The notes under the pieces were generated by a model, which made no database searches, was not told where the DNA came from, and worked only from the letters and a program-made list of their open reading frames with translations. Shown here one piece after another: positions 33,546-45,100 of a stretch of DNA of 64,000 nucleotides (positions are counted from its first letter, which is position 1; each line of letters starts with the position of its first letter). Position numbers and translations under genes: made by a program. The stretch covers positions 124,001 through 188,000 of the forward strand of contig JAOALB010000065.1 in assembly GCA_025331125.1 (NCBI GenBank), given 5' to 3'. This DNA comes from Mycogone perniciosa. Taxonomy: Eukaryota; Ascomycota; Sordariomycetes; Hypocreales; Hypocreaceae.

Positions 33546-36500
33546 TCATAGCGGCATCAAGCCAATACCACCACCGGACTTCTTGACTATTTTCCTATCT
33601 CGCTTGGAATCGCCTGCGCTACCCCCTGTAGAGGATCTTGATGTTGATGCTGTTGCCGCAGAGGCACTGGCTTTCCTCCCAGCACCGCTGGCTTTGCGCT
33701 TTGTAACACCGCTTGCGCCGCCTTTCTTTGGCCATTTCTTGCCCCCAGAGAACTTCCTGCCGCCTCGACTGCTGCTGTACGAGGACCTCGATCTGGATGG
33801 GCCGGACTGGCTACCGCTACCCAAGTTCTGCAATCGTTCGTGAAACGCTTGTACGTCAGCCCTTGGCTTGGGAGTAAAATAGTGAGAGTCCTGTTCTGCA
33901 ACCCCTTCATCCACGCCCTCGTCATCATCAAATTCAAGATCAGAGCTGATCAAGTCCACAATCTCTTGGTCCTGGTCGGAAGCCGGCGTCTTAGTGACTT
34001 GAGCACCAATCATTTCCAGATACATCTGGTGGTGTCTCTCCAAAACGGTCAGAATTTTCGAACCGATTTGCTCAACTCTCATATAATCAATCCCAGGAAT
34101 GCGACTCATCCGATCGATCGAAACTGTCCAGTTGATAGCCATCTGCTGGAAATCAACTACACTGAAGATCGGCTTTCTCACCCCCCATCTATTGCGGATC
34201 CGTTCTTCGAGTTGGCGGGCTTCCTGCACAAACGCATCTACTATGTCTTGGTGGATTTCCGACAAGTCTTTAAGTTCGCGCTCGCTCGGTATGGGCGTGG
34301 GCGGCCGTTTTCTCGGCGTAGGCTTTGAGGCAGGCTTTGCAGGGCGATGTTGAGGTAATGGGTCGAATGTGCTATCGTCAACCTCTTCTGCTTCCTGGTC
34401 CTCCTCTGCCTCTCCGTCTGACACCACAAATCCATTTTTTGCATAACCATTTGACGTTGTAGGGAAATTAGCCTCCTCGAAATGGGCTTCATCTTCACTT
34501 TCCACCACTCTTGTTCTGGTTTTGCGTCTGTTCACCGGCGATGAGACGTACGTAGATTGCAAATCAAGGGTGGTTTGTTCCTTGGATTTCCTTCCACCCT
34601 TTTTGGCGGTCTTCTTGGCTTTCGGCTGGTTCGTGCTCGCATCTGAAACCTGGATAGTGAGCATGAGTTTCCGTCGTCCTAACAGAAACTCTTGGGCAGT
34701 TGGCCCAATCTGAAGATATTGAATAGCAACTCCATGATTCCCAACGACATTGTTTTCGTCAAAGCCCTTCTCAGCTGATAGTCGATCAATGACTCGCACC
34801 ACCTCGTGCTTCTTCATTCTAGCGGCAATGCCATAATACTCCTTAGAATTTTGTTCTTGGCGATCGGGATACTTCTTTCCAAGCAGGATATCTGCGCATT
34901 GATTGGCTGTAACCCTCCACTGCTTTTGGACGACGTTTATGGCAGCAATGGCAACCTCAGAGAAATCTTGCTGCTCAAAAACCATCCCAGACTGGCAGTT
35001 GTCACAGGTCTTCTGACACTGTGACGGATTGAAGTCTTCTCCGAAATATCGTAGGACCTCTGTGCGTCTACAATCTGCCTTGTTGTCGCAAAACGCAGTC
35101 ACGCGGTTCAACATGACCATCTGCCTTTCCTTCTGCTCTTGGCTACCCTCTCCGTCTTTGATCAGGCTTTTCAGGACTCTTATATCCCCCTTGCCGTAAA
35201 AGAGGATGCAGTCAGAGGGCTTCCCATCCCTGCCAGCACGCCCCGTCTCCTGGTAATAACCCTCAAGGCTCTTTGGGATACCATGATGGATGACAAACCT
35301 CACATCGGGCTTATCAATTCCCATGCCGAAGGCAATTGTGGCTACCACAACTTTCACCTGCCCTTTCTGCCAAGAAGTCTGGACCTCGGTTTTATCCTCG
35401 GACGGCATCATGGCATGGTAATGACGAGCAGCAATACCTTGGTCCGATAGTTTCTGAGCGACTTCTTCTGCCTGCTTCCGAGAAATGGTAAAAACAATGC
35501 CAGTGAGATTCGGATATTTCGAGTTGATTAGAGAAGCGATGTTCTGTGTTGCGGCGGCATGTGTGGATTTCGATCGGACTTCATAGTATAAATTTGGGCG
35601 ATTAAAGCTCTGCGAGAAGACCTTGCAACTGGTCATTCCGAGGTTGTGTTTAATGTCTACAATGACATTCCGGGTCGCCGTAGCTGTAAGGGCCATGACA
35701 GGAACTTCTGGAAACTTCAAGCGAACTTGGCCAAGGGACTTGTAATCAGGCCGAAAGTCATGACCCCACTGGCTCACACAGTGAGCCTCATCAATGACAA
35801 GGCGAGCAAACTTGCCTCTTCGGTACAGGGTGTCCAGCCCTTCAAGGAATTGTGAGCTTTTGCTAACCATTTCTGGCGTAACATAGAGAAGTTCAATAAA
35901 ATGCTCCGGACTGCGTTCACTGAATACCGACATGACCTGTCGCTTGTACTCCTTTGAGCACGAACCGTTGAATGCCACAGCTTGGATCCCTAGGGCTTTC
36001 ATATGGTCGACTTGATCCTCCATTAAACTGAGCAGAGGGGATACCACAATAGTAACACCCCGTGTTTTGCCGGTCTTGATCACGGCAGGAAGCTGGTAAC
36101 AAAGAGATTTGCCGCCACCCGTTGGCATCAAAACAAATGCATCTTCGCCAGCCAATGTGGCGTTGATAGCTTCCAGCTGGTTGTGACGAAATCCCTTCAT
36201 TCTGAACCGATCTTTCAGCGTCTTCTGGACATCCGGAGACCACGGGTGCCTCATGAGTTCTGGTGGTATTCTAGTTTGCGAGGAATCCGGGGGAGCATGC
36301 CTCTTTGGGAGCTGTCTTGTCCTTGGCGTGGGCACAGCGTTTCCAGATGTCTCTGAGAAGACCCTTCGCGGCTCCAGTGATGCTCCGCCCAAGGACTGGC
36401 GGACTTCATAGTCCTGAGCAAATGCTAGCATTTCAGCATCGTCGCTAAAGTCGCTGAATTCATTGACAGCACGGTGAGAACGACTCTTTAAGGGAGTTTT

Positions 36501-38769
36501 GCGAGATTCTGTTTGTGTGACTCTTTTGTTCAATTTGGGCAATGGTTGTATTTCAAAGTCATCAATATCTGAGAACAAATCATCCTCAGCATCTAGGTCA
36601 TGGTTCATGGTCGTGTAAAGCTGGGCCGGCCTTGTTGAAGATGCTTGGGCTTGTCTTGTAGACCTGGAAACCGATGATGCCTCTCTTGGAAATAGCGCGC
36701 ATGGTGAATTTTGATCCTCCTGGGAGAGTAAGCCGCTCCCTGGTGGTAATTTGCGTGCCGAAATCGGTTCGTTCCAAAGTTGTGAACGACTTGGCTCAGG
36801 AAGCTGTGTTTGATGCACAACCTGTGTTCCAGCGGTCAGAATAAACGGGCTTTCCCTTGAGCTCCGTGACATGTCCACTATGCTGCCGTGGCCAGCCTGG
36901 GTTCCAAGCACGACAACATTTTCATTTCTTGAACTTGAGACTGGGGCCGCCAGAGTCTCTAAAAGACTGACCTCATCAAGACCGGCATCTGACAGAGCTT
37001 GAAGGAGATCCTGCTCTCTTTGTTGGACTTGATCCGTGAGTTCGTCCAAACGAAGCTCATCCTCGTCTGTATCGACTCCATTTGCATACGATTGGGCAAT
37101 CTGTTGTGCTAGAGCCTCTCGCCGCTCACAGAGCGACTTGTATGATTCAACCGAACTATCGAGTTCTTGGATCATCTTGTGTTGCTGTATGAGCCGCTCC
37201 TTTTCCGCCTTGATTTCATTGCGTTTGTCCTTCGGCAATCGGTCATTTATGGCGCGCATAAAATTCCGGTCATTCTCCTGGATTTGATTATCCAAATATT
37301 CACATCTTCTCTTCAATAGTTGTGGATTTGTCGAGATATGGAATAAGAGCCTTGGCGTTTGGCTAGATGGAGTGAATGGTTGGTCAGGGAGATCAATGTC
37401 GTTGATACTGTCTGCGGTACTTGTGCTTTCGGTCACAGACATGGCGTGACCTGGAGTAACAACACCTCCAGCCTGCAGTCGTCGAAGTGGCGAGACCGGG
37501 ACCCTATGTGAATGCCTGGGCGATAGAGGTAAATCATCAACGTCCAAAATGAACTCATCCCCATCCAGATTAGTGGGGAGCTCTCCTAGACGACTGGTCG
37601 AAACAATTCGAGAAGGAGGTGTCACAAATTCATCATCGGAATCTGGGATAATAAAATCATCCGCTCGAGACTTTCCAGACCGGTGTATTGCCGAGTTGGA
37701 TTCCCCGGAAGATACAGGAGGTTCGATAGTGACTTTGGCCTTCTTCCGACTTTCAGGAATGCTGGAGGTAGGGTAGTCCTTCAAGGGTGTCTGTTTGACA
37801 GGGGAATGCATCTTCCGGCTAGCCGCTTGTCTCGATGGTGATGATGAGTTATTGAAGGCAGCTTTGGAAGATCCCGCCCTCACACTATTCGGGGTTTTAG
37901 CCATCACATCACGTACTTGTCGTGACTTTGTTGCTGATCGGCGACCCGGAGTCGGGGCAGGGGGGGCGGTTCCCAGCAACTGATACACATCAGGGAACTG
38001 GGTATCATGATTGATGTCGGCTTTGCTGATCTCAATGCTCTTTCTCTTCTTAGCCCTGGAAAGTGGCGCTTCCCAGGATGCGTCCTTTTCAGACCATAAT
38101 CTGACCTCGTTTCCAAATTGTAGAGATTCGACAGACATGCTGGTAGTTTCAGTTAAATCCACACATTCCAAGTCTTCAGCGTCGAAATCCGCCATATCGA
38201 TGCCAAAATCCGGAGATGAGGCATGGCGCTGTGGGATGGATTTGGACGGAGTTGCATGTCGTTTTATTCTCGAGGATTTTGGAGTCGCTACAGATGTTGG
38301 GTTAGGATTAATCAAACCTGTCGACGGCGTCCCATTTGGAACACTTACCAATCGCATTGAGGGGTTGGTCGAGCCGCTGTTTTGATCGGCTATCTCCTGT
38401 CACTGGAGGAGTGGGAAGCCGGTCATTTTGTGAAACGAGTAGCGATTTCTTCGGTTTCGTGGAGGAGGTCAAGCGCCCCATGCTGTCGTCCTCCAATATT
38501 ACCACTTCCGTATCCTGAAAACCACCCCCCCTCCTCGTGAGGCCATTGATACTCCTAGACTCTTGTATTTGTGTGCCTTTCCTGTCCCTCAGAGTCGATC
38601 GAGCTGTCGGTTGGCTAGAATTTTCCGCGGAAAACTCCACGGATTGCGATTGGGATAAATGGAGTGAGGACGAGTCGCTAGGATCGGGAAATTCCTGAAC
38701 GGGAGGCTTGGACGACGCGGTGTTTTGCAATAACCAGGTGATATGGTCGGAGAGATTATTTCGAGTCAT
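33546..38769 (-). CDS. QDE3: RecQ-family DNA helicase (QDE-3 / SGS1 / BLM orthologue)
   Basis: Two exons, 38349-38769 and 33546-38287, encode 1720 residues; the 61-bp intron has a GTAAGT donor and CTGTAG acceptor and splits an Ala codon. The long N-terminal half is disordered and acidic/Ser-rich, with a helical segment (KDKRNEIKAEKERLIQQHKM), as in Sgs1 and BLM. The helicase core follows: PTGGGKS (about 861-867, Walker A), DEAH (about 973-976), and RPNLYYEV and QETGRAGRDG further on. The RQC zinc site is CRRTEVLRYFGEDF plus CQKTCDNC. An HRDC domain lies at about 1475-1560, and the tail is basic and Gly/Ser-rich. The protein unwinds recombination intermediates; in Neurospora QDE-3 also acts in gene silencing by repeats (quelling). 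Which role holds here cannot be read from sequence. A CACGTG site lies 188 bp upstream. Confidence 0.95.
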
Positions 38770-40330
38770 GAAGCCGGCTTGTGAGTGCCAAATCGTCGCG
38801 CATCTGAGATTCCGGCCAACATTGAAACCGATGCCTGGTTAACAGGGGTGTCCCGAAGTTGGTTCGTTATCGTATTCCATCTGGTGAACTCATTAATGCG
38901 GCGGAGGTGTTTTCCACGCGTAACGCGTCGTGTTGGTTAGTCAGCAGATGCGAGGGCACGTGAGCCTGTGGGACCCCTCCTACCTGCCTTGCTGCCTTTG
39001 GCGTCAGGGCCCACAACCCAAGCCTTGCCTCCTGTAATCCATCAAAGTCGACAAGTCGGGTAATATCAATCAAAACTGATGGACAGGGCTGTCTAGGCTT
39101 GGCCTCAAAGACAGGTTATACGTGCTTGTATGCTTTTTACAAGAGAGACTGTGCTTAACAAAGCGTGGGTAAGCGGCAAGTTTCTGGAGGTGTTGGGTGC
39201 AGTGCTGAGCCACCATCACCAGCCAATGCAGCCAACGGTCTCCCGATTTTCCAACTCTACTATCTGAAGTTGATATCTTAATGTGCGCGTTGTGATGAAC
39301 ACTACCTTATTACCATAGTATTAGCTAAGTGACATGACCTCCTACAAAATTTGCGAGAGAAAGAAGAAAAAAGATTACAGCATGGCATAGCCACATACAA
39401 GCATTGAACCTTGACTATGAAGCCGCTCTCCCTCCTAATGTGTATGACATCCACGTATTCGGCTATTCATGGAGCATCTATGCATGTCAGCCAACCGCGG
39501 CCATTCTCTTCCAGCATTTGGAATGTTTAACTCAGAATTATTCTTTTTCGGAGTGAAGATATCAAGTACCTACCGTTAAGACTCAATAAATCCCGTACCC
39601 GCCCTAGTTGATACAACGTCAAATATCTCCCACCTCTTGTTTGTCAAGTTATCTCACCAACTAACTGGAAATATTGAGTAAAAGGCCGAAAAATAAACAC
39701 ATTGGATATTTATATTACATACAGATTGACCACCGGTTTTCAATGAATGCTCTTTGTTCTATACTCCGGAGGGATGTTGGAATTCGCTTTGGTCCTTGCG
39801 CTGACATCACCCCCTACAGTGCAGTGGTCTCATGTTTGATAAAGATCTCCTGGAGGAACCAATCAAGTTCTGCATCCAATCTTAATAACCAAGTCTATAC
39901 CAACCCTATCTTTTCACCTGTATATGGGTAGAAGACGGTGAAGCTGACAGGAACTATCGGTTGTCGGCGGCATCGGTGGGTCTGGATCTTGATCCGTCTT
40001 CGGTCTGCCGGCTGCCGGCCGGGACCCACTCCGGATACGGGAGGTAAGCGGGAATGATTGGCCCGGCATAAGTTTGCGCTTTACGTACGGTAACTATCCT
40101 TGACTTGTAACGTCGGTAGTTGTCAATTTTTCTGCCGTCCTTGAACGGCTGTCGGTTACGTCTCCGTCCAAGTACGAGTAGATGCCATGAACTTATTTTG
40201 CGGCCCAGTATTAAACCCTCATCTGTCCCTGCTAGCAACCTGTTGTAATTTTCAGTCATTGACTTCATCCAAGCCTATCTCTTCACATCAAGGTTGCTCT
40301 GTGTCACGTATCGGGATCCCAAGGCTCAAA
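38770..40330. other. Divergent intergenic region, QDE3 to DUF1275 gene
   Basis: No gene is supported in this 1.56-kb region. It has CACGTG at 38957-38962 on the QDE3 side, an AT-rich middle, and a GC-rich patch at about 39960-40030. An inverted repeat, GTGGGTC (39976-39982) with GACCCAC (40023-40029), spans 40 bp there. Confidence 0.55.
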
Positions 40331-41225
40331 ATGCCCATACTAGAAGAAAAGCCCCCTGTTTCTCAGGATACCAGCCCAGAGAGCTCTATCCATGATGGGC
40401 AAGAGACTCCACAACATACGGGGAAAATAGGGAGCAATCGATTCATCAGTCATCTTACACAAGACGTCCGCACGTCATCTTTTGCAGAGCTCCAGCTTCT
40501 GCTTTTGACATTATGTACAGGCATTCAAGGTGAGCAAGCTTGTTAGGACGACTCGTCATGTTCAAACGACTAAAAATATTATTTGTCAAGATGCCACCAC
40601 ATTTCCCGATTACCACTGCTTTGCTTCCAACCAGACGGGCAATACTGTCTTCCTGTGCGTGGCACTCATCTTACCACGACTAGATGGCGACATGTTCTAT
40701 ACTTCCAACATCGGCACAGCATTGGGGCTATTTCTCGGCGCAGGATGGTTGACTGGCCAGTTAAGCCACATCGTGGGACCCCGACAGAGATGGTGGCTCA
40801 TTCTTTGCAACCTTTTCCAAACAAGTCTTATCTTTGGCGCTGCTGCCGTGCAATATCAGTACGGTGTCGAGGGTCATGGTCCAAGGGCTATCGCCGTCAT
40901 AGGCCTGCTCGCATCCGCCGCTGGCAGTCAAGTTGTGCAGTCACGGAGTCTGTCCGCAACGGAGATCAGTACGGCCATGGCGACGGCAGCATGGGTAGAC
41001 TTGATGATTGACCAGAAACTTTTTGTTGTGAACAACCGCCCCCGGACGAGACGAGTGATGTTTCTCCTAGCGCTCGTTGCCGGGTCGATGCTTGGGGCTC
41101 TCATCTACCGAGAACTTGGATCAGCAGCAGCCATAGCTGTTTCCGGAGGTGGAAAGCTTCTCGTGACACTGATGTACATCTTCTCTGGTGCCGAGAAGAA
41201 GAAGGTCAATGAATCATCAGTCTGA
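40331..41225 (+). CDS. DUF1275 (YoaK-type) multi-pass membrane protein
   Basis: Two exons, 40331-40529 and 40591-41225, encode 277 residues. The 61-bp intron (GTGAGC...GTCAAG, with GACTAAA) splits an Asp codon and restores the family's opening motif: ...LLTLCTGIQDATTFPDYHCF followed by ASNQTGNTVFLCVAL. Six hydrophobic stretches are visible, for example LILCNLFQTSLIFGAAAVQY and VMFLLALVAGSMLGALIY. The first 45 residues are polar and cytosolic-looking. DUF1275 proteins are widespread in bacteria and fungi and resemble small transporters, but their substrate is not established. A downstream gap of about 970 bp separates it from the next gene. Confidence 0.9.
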
Positions 41226-42199
41226 GGAAAATTATTTGGTATTTCCACAAGGCGTTTATACAGGATTGGGAGTCAGCATGGGCAAAACAGACACATGATG
41301 CTAAGTAGATAGCGTGCATTTAAACGGCATGGAATAAATCGACATGGACATTTTCGAATTCCAAAAGAGGGGCAATACTTCATACTCGTATGCATGCACA
41401 AACGATCCTGCCTGCTTTCGAGGGAGCGGTCAAGGTAGTTCATCAACGGTTGTTCTGCAAAATTGGTATATGTGACAGTGATGGAGCTACTGCGTACCGG
41501 CCATTGGACATGGGTAGGCAGATTCTCCGCTCCGAACAGGCTCCAGGTGGAGATGGTTGCAGATGGCCGGACTTGGGCTGCTCAACGAGACAGACTCATC
41601 AGGCACCAGCACCCACTCTTTGCGGCTCTTCGGCCAAAGTCACGGGCTCTCGCGTGGTCTCGTTCTCTGTCCTTTAGGCAGAATTGCGCGCAAAGGCGCG
41701 TGAACGCGTCCATAGTACGGAGTATGTACTTCGTATTATGTATTATTACATCGAATGCGGTTTCAGCTCGAGGCGCCACCAAGAGACCGTTGGAATTACC
41801 CCGCTATAGGTGCCGATCTACTGGCCTTCTCTCCTCTAGAGCCTCTAGAGCCTCTGCTCCGTAGAGTCGTCTCTAGAGACGATGCGATCGAGCGGGGGCT
41901 TCTAAATCCTTCCACTTGGCGGCATGTCGCCGCAACTTCGAGTCTTCTCCTCTCGAATCGTTCGGCATATAAAACGGCCGTCGATTCCCGTCCTTAATTC
42001 TAAAAAGTGTCTTCATATTTCAGGCCGTGTGCAGTGTTCCTCCTCTTCTCACCACCATCATCATCGTCGTCATCCTTGTCTTTCCCCTCTTATTAGTGGC
42101 TGTTTCCATCAGAAGATTGCCCATCCAAGCTCTTCATTATTCCAACCTCTACTCGGTTGTAGATCAGCTTCCTCGATTGCCCCAGGCCCACAAGCAGCC
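41226..42199. other. Upstream region of the nucleotidyltransferase-ankyrin gene
   Basis: No separate gene is supported. Two TACTYCGTA-family motifs (41716 and 41727), a tandem 9-bp CCTCTAGAG repeat, a 16-bp perfect palindrome and a TATAAAA box at 41968-41974 occur in order. An ATG at 41924, in frame with the next gene, lies upstream of the TATA box. Confidence 0.55.
41833..41882. promoter_or_regulatory. Tandem CCTCTAGAG repeat and 16-bp perfect palindrome
   Basis: CCTCTAGAG occurs twice head to tail at 41833-41850. At 41867-41882 the sequence TCGTCTCTAGAGACGA is a perfect palindrome around the same CTCTAGAG core. It sits 86 bp before a TATAAAA box, where an activator or repressor dimer could bind. 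Confidence 0.5.
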
Positions 42200-45100
42200 A
42201 TGACTTTGGCAGATCTCCCACAGTTGCCAGCTCCCCATGCGGAGTTGGCCAAGTATATTGCCCAGCATCCAGACAAGTCCATTGTCGAGATCATGGAACC
42301 GTACCGCAAGTACGAAGCCCAGCTCCGTGCTGTCTTTGCCCAGGATCGTCAAAACCCCATCCTCAATGACCCTTACATCAATGTTGTGCCGCTCTTCACC
42401 GAGGACACAAAGCACATTACCACTCGTGCCAGAGACCTTGCTTCTGAGTCCGAGGAGGAAAAGGCCAAATACATCATGTCCTTGCCGGAGGACAAGCGCC
42501 GTCCGCATGGATCTCCAGCTACCGTGGCCAATCTAAGCGAATTCCAAAAGAACTTCAACATCTTCTCTGAGTCCTCCCTTGCTGAAGTTGATTGGAGCAA
42601 CGTCGTTGCGGCTGGCTCCTCCGTCATCAACACCCTGTTGCCCGTTCCCAAGGAGTTCAATACTTCCAAGCGCAAACTTCGCGAATACTATCACCAAAAG
42701 TTCTGCCCAGCATCCGATGTCGACCTCTTCCTTTACGGTCTCACTCATGACCAGGCCATTGAAAAGATCAAGCAAATTGAACAGGCCATTCGAGACTCTA
42801 TCCTCAGTGAGGTCACTGTTGTTCGAACCAAATATGCCATCACCATCGCCAGTCAATATCCCGTTCGCCATGTGCAGGTATGTCCAGCGAGGCGCCTTAA
42901 AAGTCGTTCTAGCCTCTTCCACTAACGCTCTCAGATTGTTTTACGTGTGTACAAGTCTGTCAGTGAGATTTTGACTGGCTTCGACATCGATGCTGCAGGC
43001 GGCGCCTACGATGGCAAGCAAGTCTATGTGACCCCCAGAGCCCTTAGCAGTTTCATCACGCAAATCAATCACGTCGACCTTACCCGACGTAGTCCTTCAT
43101 ATGAAAATCGACTGTCCAAGTACTCACACCGAAACTTCGAGGTCTATTGGCCTGAGCTCGATCGGACACGTATCGATCCAACCATCTTCGAGAGGAGCTT
43201 CCAGAGGACTCTGGGACTAGCTCGCCTGCTTGTCTTGGAGCGGCTTCCCACAAGTCAAGCCCGTGAGACATATCTGAACAAGAGACGTGAAGAACGTGGC
43301 AGGCCCTTGGTGCATCGAAACAACTTCAGCCTCAGAGGAAACATCAAAGGCAACCATGAAGATGAAGTCGCCGACTGGCTTTCCGAGGAGGACATCAGCA
43401 ACTATCACACCTTCACTGTTCCATACGGTGAACAATTTACAGCAAAGCGGATTGAGAAACTCTGCTATACCAGAGACCTGCTTCTCAACGCTGAGTGGAA
43501 CCAGTCAAAGGACCGCCAAGTGTATTTGCATCGTCATCCAGCCTTCTTTGGCAGAGTTGAAGACGTGATTGAGGATTGCTGTGGTTCTTGTCCCAAGGCA
43601 GTGACACCAGAGGAGATCGAAGTGGCCGAAAAGGAGGCTGAGATCTACATCTCTGGCAAGGTCTCCTTCCTTATCGATGATCCTGGCAGACAGCAAATCG
43701 GATCATTCAACCCATTGACAGAGCAAGACTGGACTGACATGGCGTACGTCGGAAACACTGCCAGGCTCTGTCAATCAATTGTTGACAATGATGTCGATGA
43801 CGTTCTCAATTGGCTGTCTCAAGAAGGAGCCGATCCCAATCAACGAGACTATACTGGAAGAGCTCCACTTCATCTTGCTGTCATGACTTCTAGTCCGGAG
43901 ATCGTAAAGTGCCTTATCGACCATGGCTCTCGCTTGACGGCACGTCTAGCAGATGGCAAGACTGCCCTGCATATAGCTGCTGCAAGAGGAAGCACCGAAA
44001 TCATCAAGATTTTGATGGAGAAGAGCATTGAGAATGAGGAGGCTGAGGAAGAGAGGCAGGTGAAACGTCGAAATGCAGCAAAGGTTGGCGATGCCAAGGA
44101 TGGCAAGGAAGAGACATCCCAGGAAGATGCCGCCGCCGCTGCTGATGAATCAGAAGAGGACTCCGACGGCGAGTTGATCGATGGAGCAGATACGGAGACA
44201 GATGTCCATTCTATTGCCACAGGCTCGTTTGTCAAAGTTAAGAAATCAACAGACGATGCGGATGAAGATGTTGCCCTAGATGGGTCGGCAGATGAGCCGG
44301 ACTATTATCAGATCGACGTTCTCGCATGGGATATTTCATGCTCTCCTCTTCACCTTGCCATTGCAGGAGGACATGAGGAGGCTGTCAAGCAGCTCTGCGA
44401 TGTAAGTGCCGGATATATCGTCGTCGTGTCATAGATGCATTTATCCGTACCCATGCTAACTTCATTCCAGTACGGAGCAGACTCAATTCTTCCTGTCAAG
44501 TTTCTCAGCAACAATCACCCCGACACTTCTGCCATTCTGACCTTGACTCTCGCACTTTCCCTCCCTCTTGAAAAGGCAAAGTCCATGGCCCTCCTCCTTC
44601 TCAAACTTGGCGCCACATCTTCGCAGGCTGACGCCGACGGCTGTACTGTTTTCCACAAATATGTTGCGAGTGGCAAGATAGAGATGATTGATACCCTTAT
44701 GGACAATGACAAGACCGGTATTAAGACGGCCATAAACCACTTGCTGTTCGAGGGCTACTCATGGAACTCCGATACGATTGCACCACTTCACACTGCGTTA
44801 GAGCAAAGCGATCCCATTCTTGTGCTCAAGATGCTGGAAGCTGGTGCCAACGTCCAGATTGATTTCGATACTTGGTTGAAGGCTGCCAAGGTGTCTCCAT
44901 TACAATCCGACCAGTTGAGGGACCTTGAGAATAACCAGAGGAAATACAAGGAGTCTCTGGAGCAGCCCCTCATTGCGGCCATTCGTTCGGGTAACGCAAA
45001 AGCCGGAATGAAGCTTCTGGAGCACGGTGCCGACCCCAATGCTATTACTTCTGATGCACAGGCGGCAATATTGAATGAGTATCGACGTAGCTGGACCTTG

